5,854 bases of DNA, taken from NCBI GenBank assembly GCA_034436035.1, contig DAOTVW010000175.1:1-5854 (forward strand), written 5' to 3'. Positions 1 to 5,029 of the stretch are shown piece after piece. Position 1 is the first letter of the stretch. Every line of letters begins with the position of its first letter. The notes beneath the pieces are model-generated. The model saw nothing but the letters and a program-made list of their open reading frames with translations. It ran no database searches and was not told the origin of the DNA. This DNA is from UBA4823 sp034436035. GTDB lineage: Bacteria; Chloroflexota; Anaerolineae; Anaerolineales; UBA4823. A program made the translations under genes and the position numbers.

Positions 1-1539
1 AATTTCCTATCGATTACCTTTATGAGTTTGGCAATGCTCTCGACCGAATATTATTATGGTCTGGAATTAATCCGCCCCTTAATTTTATGGATTGCCATGC
101 ACATTCAATCTAATAAAATTCCCCCAATAAAATTGGTATTCAAGCGCTGGCTACCCTACGCAATTGTCTTTTTTATTATCGGCATCTGGAGATTTGGGAT
201 AACCCGGCTGCCCAACTATCAAAATTACCCGGTCGAATTAGGTGAGGAAATCACTCAAATGCCAATGAATACCATCGCATCCCTTATGGTTCGCTGGTTA
301 CAACAAATAGAAGTTGGGTTGATTTTTTCATGGACAAAAATATTTGCTTTTCCTCAATCCGGGTCATTTGGGATTAAAAAAACGATTGCTTATGCGGTTC
401 TGATTATCTTTTCCTTTATGGTTATTTCTGCTTTTTTGATATGGAAGTTTAGAAACCAGACTGGAAATAAACGGAATGCATTTTATATGTTCTTACTTGG
501 TATGGCTGGATTAATGAGCGGTGGATTACCTTTCCTGGCAGCTGGATTAAAGATGGATATCACCTTTCCAGCCAGCCGTATGACTCTGCCAATGGCTTTT
601 GGTTCAAGCTTATTTCTCGCTGGTCTCATCGATTTTTTAAGCAATCGCACATGGATAAGAATTGGATTAGCCTCACTGCTAGCAAGCCTGGCAATTGGAG
701 CTCAATTTCAAAGTGCGGTAGAATTTCAACGTGACTGGGCTTATACGAATGCCTTTTTTCAGCAATTAAGTTGGCGGGTGCCAGAATTAGAACCTGGCAC
801 AACATTGGTTGGGCATCAACTTGCCGAAACTCACTCTACCGATAATTCATTGACAGCGCCCATTAACTGGCTTTATTTTCCCAATTTCAAAAGCACGAAT
901 TTACCGCTGATGTTTTATTATTTAGATATTCGAATCGGCAGGCAAATCCCGGCGATTTTACCGAACTTACTGATTAAAGGATCTTATGGTCCCTTTAATT
1001 TTCAGGGCAGCACGAATAAAGCGCTCATTATCGTGTATCAGCCGCCAGCCTGTTTGCGAGTCCTTCACCCGCTATATGACCAGCATATCGTTCAGATCCC
1101 CGAGTTAAACCGCCAAGCGTTAAAACTTTCTAATTTAAACACAATCATTACTGACCAATCTCAAAACCATCTGCAATTTCCAGCCTTCATGCAACAGCCA
1201 AATCCATCTGGCTGGTGCTACTATTTTGAACGAGCCGATCTTGCTCGTCAAGAAGGAAATTGGAATGAGGTAGTCCGTTTAGCAGAGTTAGCATTTCGAG
1301 AAAATGATTCTCCAAATCGTGCCGATGAACGAATACCATTTATCCAGGGTTATGCGTTTACTGGCGACTGGGAAAAAGCACTTGCATTAACCCTCCAAAC
1401 CGCACAAATTAATAAATTAACTCCGCCGATGCTTTGTCATATCTGGGATGATATCGATCATAATACTCCTCCTAATGTAAATAAAGAAACTGCGCTTCAA
1501 ACAGTTCAGCAAAAACTACATTGTACGCAATTGCCTTAA
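1..1539 (+). CDS. Membrane protein with TPR-like C-terminal domain, function unknown (5' partial)
   Basis: The reading frame is open to the left edge. An ATG at 22 exists, but seven in-frame codons precede it without a stop and the protein begins inside a hydrophobic region, so the gene very probably starts upstream. Residue numbers here count from that ATG (505 residues). About six hydrophobic segments are visible, near 12-28, 43-60, 120-142, 152-175, 187-206 and 212-229. A soluble domain follows from about 235. Near the C-terminus (398-475) lie two helix pairs that look like TPR repeats: a W-C-Y-Y-F motif, then A-D-L-A-R-Q-E-G-N-W and later G-Y-A-F-T-G-D-W-E-K-A. The layout resembles polytopic glycan-assembly or glycosyltransferase-C-like proteins, but no catalytic motif can be named because the N-terminal half is missing. 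I recall similar hypothetical proteins in Anaerolineae. The DNA is visibly more AT-rich than the genes to its right. The gene ends in TAA at 1537, 99 bp before the next start. Confidence 0.85.
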   Translation, partial: NFLSITFMSLAMLSTEYYYGLELIRPLILWIAMHIQSNKIPPIKLVFKRWLPYAIVFFIIGIWRFGITRLPNYQNYPVELGEEITQMPMNTIASLMVRWLQQIEVGLIFSWTKIFAFPQSGSFGIKKTIAYAVLIIFSFMVISAFLIWKFRNQTGNKRNAFYMFLLGMAGLMSGGLPFLAAGLKMDITFPASRMTLPMAFGSSLFLAGLIDFLSNRTWIRIGLASLLASLAIGAQFQSAVEFQRDWAYTNAFFQQLSWRVPELEPGTTLVGHQLAETHSTDNSLTAPINWLYFPNFKSTNLPLMFYYLDIRIGRQIPAILPNLLIKGSYGPFNFQGSTNKALIIVYQPPACLRVLHPLYDQHIVQIPELNRQALKLSNLNTIITDQSQNHLQFPAFMQQPNPSGWCYYFERADLARQEGNWNEVVRLAELAFRENDSPNRADERIPFIQGYAFTGDWEKALALTLQTAQINKLTPPMLCHIWDDIDHNTPPNVNKETALQTVQQKLHCTQLP

Positions 1540-1559
1540 AGAGATTTCATCGTTACAAT
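1531..1559 (+). promoter_or_regulatory. Possible sigma-70-type promoter of the acyl-CoA dehydrogenase gene
   Basis: TTGCCT (1531-1536) and TACAAT (1554-1559) are separated by exactly 17 bp. They match the -35 and -10 consensus at four and five of six positions. The -35 box overlaps the last codons of the upstream gene. Transcription would begin near 1566 and give a leader of about 70 nt before the ATG at 1639. A match this short can arise by chance in AT-rich DNA, and read-through from the upstream gene is an alternative. Confidence 0.35.
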
Positions 1560-1625
1560 ATATTCAAACAAATTCCAACCGCATCACAATGCCGTTCTCG
1601 TTGCAAGTGGTCATTTAGATAAAAC

Positions 1626-1631
1626 AGGTGG
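1626..1631 (+). promoter_or_regulatory. Ribosome binding site of the acyl-CoA dehydrogenase gene
   Basis: AGGTGG lies 7 bp before the ATG at 1639. The alternative in-frame ATG at 1684 (residue 16) has no comparable purine-rich site in front of it, which favours 1639 as the start. Upstream of 1639 the frame stays open to the previous gene's stop but contains no other ATG, GTG or TTG. Confidence 0.6.
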
Positions 1632-1638
1632 TGCAAAT

Positions 1639-3114
1639 ATGGACGAGACACGCTTCGCTTCTCCTACAGTTTTTCTGAGAACGATGTCAATCAATATCCC
1701 AGCCGATCTCCCTTTACAGGATTATGAAACCTGGTGGAATCAGGAGGGGAAAGCTATCGCAAGCTCCATTGACCAAGCCGGCACCCCTTGGCTAAAAATG
1801 TTTGATGTTTTTGGAAATCGAATTGACGAAATCCTTTTTCCTTCATCTTACTGGAAGATACTCCGCAAAGGATATCAACTTGGGGCAGTTTGGCGTACAT
1901 TCGATAAGTCCTCCTTAATCCCCTCATTTCTCATTGGCTACCTTACCGCCTTCTTCGACCCGGGGCTATACTGTCCTTATACTGTCTCACTCTCCACTGC
2001 CATACCGCTCGCAAAGTATGGAGATGATGCAACGCGCCAACGCTTCCTTCCCCCTCTCCTGCGTAAAGACGAGCAAGTTTGGCAAGGAGCAACCTGGATG
2101 ACGGAAGCCAAAGGCGGCTCCGATCTAGGGATGGGAGTGGAATGCATTGCCACCGAGAGCTCCAATGGTTGGCGATTAAACGGCGAAAAGTATTTTGCGA
2201 GTAATGCTGGCGCGGAACTAGCCGTAGTGGCTGCGCGCCGCAGTGATGCCCCTCAAACCGTGCGCGGCCTTTCCCTTTTTCTATTGCCACGTTTCCGCCA
2301 AGATGGCAGCTTGAATTATCATATCCGGCGCTTGAAAGATAAAATCGCCACCCGCTCCGTCCCAACGGGAGAAGTGGAATTAAAAGACAGTGAAGCCTAC
2401 CTTTTAGGAAAACCAGAACAAGGGATTTACCTTATCTTAGAAGTGCTGAATGTCTCGCGGGTGGCAAATAGCATTGCCAGCGTTGCATTAACCCAGCGTG
2501 CCTTGGCAGAAGCAATATCCTTTGCCCAAAAGCGGGTTGCATTTGGCAAACCGATTCTGGAACATCCGCTGTTGCAACACCAATTCGAACAACACAGCCA
2601 GCTTCTCCAAGAATCGTTTGCCCTTGCCTGGACCGCCGTACAGCTGCTGGATGAAGTTTGGCAGGAAACCTACCCCTATTCGGCAAAATATCACCTATTC
2701 CGTCTGGTGGCACATTTGGCAAAATATTGGACTGCGGAAGTAGCGGTGCAAACTGCCAAATGGGCGATGGAAGTGCATGGTGGAATGGGCGTCTTAGCGG
2801 AATTTGGCATAGAACGCTGGTTGAGGGAAGCGATGATTTTACCTATTTGGGAAGGTACTCCGCACCGCCAAATCTTAGATGGGCTGGAAGTGATGGAACG
2901 CAAACACGTCCATGAAACCCTGTTTGAGCACCTCGCCCCCTACGCTCATCCACAAGCATTAGAAGAGACTGCTGCGAAAGTGGAAGGGTTATTAGCCCTT
3001 CCATTAGCGGAGAAAGAAGCGAAAGCCGAAGATGTCTTTCAAGATTTAGCTCGATTCACTGCACAAACGCTCTATAACAAGCAATTTTCACCTTCGGCGG
3101 GCGAGGATATTTAG
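1639..3114 (+). CDS. AidB-like acyl-CoA dehydrogenase family protein
   Basis: A 491-residue FAD-dependent acyl-CoA dehydrogenase homologue, probably cytoplasmic. It would oxidise an acyl-CoA at the alpha-beta bond and pass electrons to ETF; the substrate is unknown. Visible family marks are W-M-T-E-A-K-G-G-S-D-L-G (153-164, flavin/substrate segment), G-E-K-Y-F-A-S-N-A (182-190), K-R-V-A-F-G-K-P-I (298-306), V-H-G-G-M-G-V (379-385) and I-W-E-G-T (403-407). Glu405 in the last motif aligns with the catalytic base of medium-chain acyl-CoA dehydrogenase, so the active site looks intact. The protein is about 100 residues longer than the usual 380-400. The extra sequence is an N-terminal block of about 110 residues containing a T-W-W-N-Q-E-G segment and a helical tail after 420. 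This architecture resembles the AidB branch (E. coli AidB is about 540 residues), some members of which bind DNA in the adaptive alkylation response; nothing here proves that role. Its 3' end overlaps the convergent gene by 27 bp. Confidence 0.9.
   Translation: MDETRFASPTVFLRTMSINIPADLPLQDYETWWNQEGKAIASSIDQAGTPWLKMFDVFGNRIDEILFPSSYWKILRKGYQLGAVWRTFDKSSLIPSFLIGYLTAFFDPGLYCPYTVSLSTAIPLAKYGDDATRQRFLPPLLRKDEQVWQGATWMTEAKGGSDLGMGVECIATESSNGWRLNGEKYFASNAGAELAVVAARRSDAPQTVRGLSLFLLPRFRQDGSLNYHIRRLKDKIATRSVPTGEVELKDSEAYLLGKPEQGIYLILEVLNVSRVANSIASVALTQRALAEAISFAQKRVAFGKPILEHPLLQHQFEQHSQLLQESFALAWTAVQLLDEVWQETYPYSAKYHLFRLVAHLAKYWTAEVAVQTAKWAMEVHGGMGVLAEFGIERWLREAMILPIWEGTPHRQILDGLEVMERKHVHETLFEHLAPYAHPQALEETAAKVEGLLALPLAEKEAKAEDVFQDLARFTAQTLYNKQFSPSAGEDI
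2981..3003 (-). terminator. Hairpin inside the dehydrogenase CDS, possible terminator of the convergent PLP-enzyme gene
   Basis: TGGAAGGG (2981-2988) and CCCTTCCA (2996-3003) form a perfect 8-bp stem with a 7-nt loop. It lies 85 bp beyond the stop codon of the minus-strand PLP-enzyme gene. On that strand it is followed by CTTTC, only a weak U-tract, so intrinsic termination is uncertain. On the plus strand no T-run follows. It could equally be a chance hairpin in coding sequence. Confidence 0.3.
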
Positions 3115-4347
3115 CGCCTTCCCGAATTGCTCCAGTTCCGCGAGAGTATTATAGTGAACCGGGCCAACCCGCACCATCCCTCCGTCGGATTCGACCCCCA
3201 ATCGGGTGGTGACTTCTAAAGCATAATAATTACCATCCCAAACGTAAATCCCAGCCTTATCCAATTCTTCAGCAATTTGGCGGGGATGCCAGCCTTGCAA
3301 TCGAAAGGCAACTGTCGGCACACGTTGGTTTATTCGGGCAAAGTCTCGTAATCCGTATATCGTGACCCCGGGTGTCTCTTCCAATATTTCCAATAGGGAT
3401 TTCGCCAACTGTGCTTCATATTCCTGTATAGTAGCAATAGCTGCCTTGAGACTCAAAGCCCTCCCCGAATAACGATTACGCAATGAGGCTTGTGGAGCTT
3501 GCCCAAAATTATTTCCTACCCACTCTAAATATTCCAAGGCGCCCAATACACCTGCAATCCCTTCATGGTTGAGTGTACCGGTCTCAAATTTGCCAGGCGG
3601 CTCATTGGATGCCGGTCGTACTTTATAGGCAAACAGTTCCTCGAGAAGCTCATATCGTCCATAGAGAACTCCCACATGCGGACCAAACCATTTATATGCT
3701 GAAGACACGAGGAAATCGCAACCCAATGCTTGCACATCAATAGGGGCGTGTGGCGCATACTGCACTGCATCAACATACACCAAGGCGCCAGCTTTTTTGG
3801 CTAATGGAACGACCTGTTCGAGGGGATTGATGGTGCCTAAAGCGTTTGAGGCATATCCCACCGCTACAATACGCGGCTCCCGCTCAATCGCTTGCCTCAT
3901 TTGTTCGAGGTCCAGAGTGCCATCTTCTGGATGAAAATCCACCCAATCCACAATACAACCGCGTTCCTCGGCGATTAAAAGCCATGGACTGATATTAGCA
4001 TCGTGATCTAAACGGGTTACCACGATTCGATCGCCAGCTTTCAACCAGCGTGCTAATGAGCGGCTGATGTGCAAGGTAAGGGTGGTCATATTGGCGCCAA
4101 ATACGATTTCGTTGGGGCTGGCAGCATGATAGAAATCTGCCACCGCAGCATGAGCTTCAGCCAAGATCGCATCAGATTGCCGGCTCGTCTTGAATGCCCC
4201 TTCATGGTTGGCGTTGGTATAAAGAAGGTAATCCATCATGCGCTGCAGAGATGGCTGAGAGATTTGCGTGCCAGCGGGATTATCGAGGAAAATTGCGTTG
4301 GATTTCAACGCAGGGAATTTATCGCGAATCGGATTGGGATCGAGCAT
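3088..4347 (-). CDS. Cysteine desulfurase-like PLP-dependent class V aminotransferase (VC1184 type)
   Basis: A 419-residue PLP enzyme of the class V aminotransferase fold (SufS/NifS/isopenicillin-N epimerase superfamily), expected in the cytoplasm. It opens with the L-D-N-P-A-G-T-Q segment (21-28) typical of the subgroup annotated 'cysteine desulfurase-like, VC1184 family' (TIGR01976). Cofactor residues are recognisable: His115 in L-D-H-D-A-N (ring stacking), Asn168, Asp193 and Gln196 in V-D-A-V-Q-Y-A-P-H, and the Schiff-base Lys219 in S-A-Y-K-W-F-G-P-H. Arg393 in V-R-V-G-P-V-H-Y-N-T fits the substrate-carboxylate arginine of SufS. The SufS catalytic Cys loop (R-T-G-H-H-C) is replaced by W-D-G-N-Y-Y at 370-375, putting Tyr375 at the Cys position. 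The only cysteines, 131 and 210, are elsewhere. A desulfurase role is therefore doubtful, and the true substrate is unknown. The start follows GGAGG with a 4-nt spacer, and a TATAAT lies just upstream. No Fe-S assembly partner is adjacent. Confidence 0.92.
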   Translation of the reverse strand: MLDPNPIRDKFPALKSNAIFLDNPAGTQISQPSLQRMMDYLLYTNANHEGAFKTSRQSDAILAEAHAAVADFYHAASPNEIVFGANMTTLTLHISRSLARWLKAGDRIVVTRLDHDANISPWLLIAEERGCIVDWVDFHPEDGTLDLEQMRQAIEREPRIVAVGYASNALGTINPLEQVVPLAKKAGALVYVDAVQYAPHAPIDVQALGCDFLVSSAYKWFGPHVGVLYGRYELLEELFAYKVRPASNEPPGKFETGTLNHEGIAGVLGALEYLEWVGNNFGQAPQASLRNRYSGRALSLKAAIATIQEYEAQLAKSLLEILEETPGVTIYGLRDFARINQRVPTVAFRLQGWHPRQIAEELDKAGIYVWDGNYYALEVTTRLGVESDGGMVRVGPVHYNTLAELEQFGKALNILARRR

Positions 4348-4351
4348 TTTT

Positions 4352-4356
4352 CCTCC
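4352..4356 (-). promoter_or_regulatory. Ribosome binding site of the PLP-enzyme gene
   Basis: GGAGG on the minus strand is separated by four A residues from the ATG at 4347-4345. The spacing is short but workable. It supports this start, which also fits where proteins of the family normally begin. Confidence 0.65.
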
Positions 4357-4375
4357 AACAGTGAAAGTTGTGCCA

Positions 4376-4381
4376 ATTATA
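4376..4381 (-). promoter_or_regulatory. -10 box of the PLP-enzyme gene promoter
   Basis: A perfect TATAAT reads on the minus strand 28 bp upstream of the ATG, predicting a short leader of roughly 20 nt. No good -35 hexamer is seen at 16-18 bp, and the TGn extension is absent, so only the -10 element is supported. Confidence 0.45.
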
Positions 4382-4467
4382 TACGATTATTCCTTCTGGC
4401 TCGTTACGAATTGGGTCTAATGGCAACAAAAGATTGCTCGCGATATGCAGCCAGCAGAAAAACCGTT

Positions 4468-4509
4468 GGTTGAGCTATGCACAGAGCCTGCCGAAGTGCT
4501 TGTCGAAAC
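4468..4509 (+). repeat. Intergenic repeat GGTTGAG...TCGAAAC, copy 1
   Basis: This segment begins with GGTTGAG (4468-4474) and ends with CCGAAGTGCTTGTCGAAAC (4491-4509). The termini match those of copy 2, which lies 21 bp away in the opposite orientation, while the interior differs in length and sequence. GGTTGAGTAGC...GTATCGAAACC elements of this sort are, from memory, common dispersed palindromic repeats in intergenic DNA of many bacteria. Calling it a dispersed repeat is inference, because only this window is visible. It is non-coding: the frames through it give no protein-like sequence. Confidence 0.55.
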
Positions 4510-4530
4510 TATCTCGGAAACATAATGTCA

Positions 4531-4561
4531 GGTTTCGATACGCAAAGGAGGCTACTCAACC
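4531..4561 (-). repeat. Intergenic repeat GGTTGAG...TCGAAACC, copy 2 (inverted)
   Basis: On the minus strand this reads GGTTGAGTAGCC, a short unrelated middle, then CGTATCGAAACC, which is the cleaner version of copy 1. With copy 1 it forms nested inverted repeats: GGTTGAG (4468-4474) with CTCAACC (4555-4561), and TCGAAAC (4503-4509) with GTTTCGA (4532-4538). The whole 4468-4561 block could fold into a cruciform or a long imperfect RNA hairpin. It lies between the 5' end of the PLP-enzyme gene and the tRNA terminator. Confidence 0.55.
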
Positions 4562-4589
4562 CTTGAAGATAGCTGTTCCAATACTCAAC

Positions 4590-4614
4590 GCTGGTTTTGC
4601 CTTTCGAAACCAGC
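4590..4614. repeat. Hairpin with GCTGGTTT/AAACCAGC arms
   Basis: GCTGGTTT (4590-4597) and AAACCAGC (4607-4614) form a perfect 8-bp stem around a 9-nt loop. A CAACG direct repeat (4586-4590 and 4614-4618) overlaps the two outer ends of the stem. There is no T-run on either side, so it is not an obvious terminator. It may be another degenerate relative of the neighbouring TCGAAACC repeats, since the loop and 3' arm together read TTTCGAAACC. Confidence 0.4.
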
Positions 4615-4687
4615 AACGCAACCAGAATGGAATAAACTCATATCCAATTCTTTGTATCGTTCCTAACTCGATCGATTCATCATCGTT

Positions 4688-4731
4688 AAAAAGCAGATGC
4701 CTGGGTGAGGGGGGCACCCAGACATCTGCTT
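4688..4731 (-). terminator. Rho-independent terminator downstream of tRNA-Arg
   Basis: AAGCAGATG (4691-4699) pairs with CATCTGCTT (4723-4731), and CTGGGTG (4701-4707) pairs with CACCCAG (4715-4721). One C/A mismatch separates them, giving a stem of about 16 bp around a 7-nt loop. Read on the minus strand, the hairpin runs directly into TTTTT (4692-4688). No T-run follows on the plus strand. It sits 70 bp beyond the 3' end of the tRNA and would end that transcript, and also any read-through from the DegV gene, before the repeat region. Confidence 0.8.
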
Positions 4732-4738
4732 GACGTAA

Positions 4739-4800
4739 TAATACCAGATTTTTAAAAAAATGCAAGGGTTTTTTTGAAAATTAATACCACAAATTTTTAA
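4739..4800. repeat. AT-rich spacer with imperfect direct repeats and an A7/T7 palindrome
   Basis: TAATACCA-G-ATTTTTAA (4739-4755) recurs as TAATACCA-CAA-ATTTTTAA (4782-4800), and the second copy abuts the tRNA 3' end. Between them AAAAAAA (4754-4760) and TTTTTTT (4769-4775) flank an 8-nt loop. In the tRNA transcript this A7/U7 hairpin would form a weak 3' trailer structure before the main terminator. Low complexity makes chance similarity quite possible. Confidence 0.4.
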
Positions 4801-4873
4801 CGCCCCAGGCGGGAGTCGAACCCACAACCTCGGCCTTAGGAGAGCCTCGCTCTATCCTTTGAGCTACTGGGGC
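4801..4873 (-). tRNA. tRNA-Arg (anticodon CCT)
   Basis: The minus strand folds into a 73-nt cloverleaf. The acceptor stem is GCCCCAG/CTGGGGC with seven pairs, the D-arm GCTC-8 nt-GAGC, the anticodon loop CTCCTAA, the variable loop AGGTT, and the T-arm GTGGG-TTCGACT-CCCGC with one T-G wobble. The anticodon CCT (plus-strand 4840-4838) reads the AGG arginine codon. The discriminator is G at 4801 and is followed by TTA, so the CCA end is not encoded and must be added after 3' trimming. The anticodon stem AGGCT/GGCCG has a T-G pair next to the loop and an A-G mismatch at 27-43. The gene has its own extended -10 promoter and a terminator, so it appears to be transcribed alone. Confidence 0.95.
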
Positions 4874-4882
4874 TTCTTCTAA

Positions 4883-4891
4883 ATTATAGCA
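4883..4891 (-). promoter_or_regulatory. Extended -10 promoter of tRNA-Arg
   Basis: TGCTATAAT on the minus strand is a perfect TGn-TATAAT extended -10 element. Transcription would start near 4876, only about three nucleotides before the mature tRNA 5' end. No consensus -35 is seen at normal spacing; TTGGGT at 4914-4909 is 20 bp away. Extended -10 promoters often work with a poor -35. Confidence 0.6.
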
Positions 4892-5029
4892 CGCCTAAAT
4901 GTTAATCTACCCAAGGAAATTATTTTCGCTCATGACTGGAAAGGTTTTATGCATATTCCTTTATTCCAAAACAACTGCTATTCACCATTTTCCCAATCAA
5001 TAATTAACGATCACATATCTGTCCTTTTT

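Noticed and set aside
1589..1618. Nine-codon upstream open frame in the leader of the dehydrogenase gene
   Set aside because: It has no ribosome binding site and no repeated or regulatory codons, and very short frames are frequent by chance.
1537..1641. Possible stop-codon read-through joining the membrane protein to the dehydrogenase
   Set aside because: The two genes share a frame and no stop lies between TAA at 1537 and ATG at 1639. But 33 stop-free codons are not improbable, the spacer encodes nothing domain-like, and the second gene has its own ribosome binding site.
1943..2365. Minus-strand 140-codon open frame inside the acyl-CoA dehydrogenase gene, and the other frames nested in the four large genes
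   Set aside because: They lie opposite or out of frame within genes with clear family motifs, are arginine- or serine-rich as antisense frames usually are, and lack start signals.
4368..4733. Plus-strand 121-codon open frame across the intergenic region
   Set aside because: It runs through the inverted repeats and the minus-strand terminator hairpin, has no ribosome binding site, and its translation shows no protein-like pattern.
4935..5005. A 23-codon plus-strand open frame between the tRNA and the DegV gene
   Set aside because: The only purine-rich stretch before its ATG is too far away, no promoter is evident, and the peptide is not recognisable.
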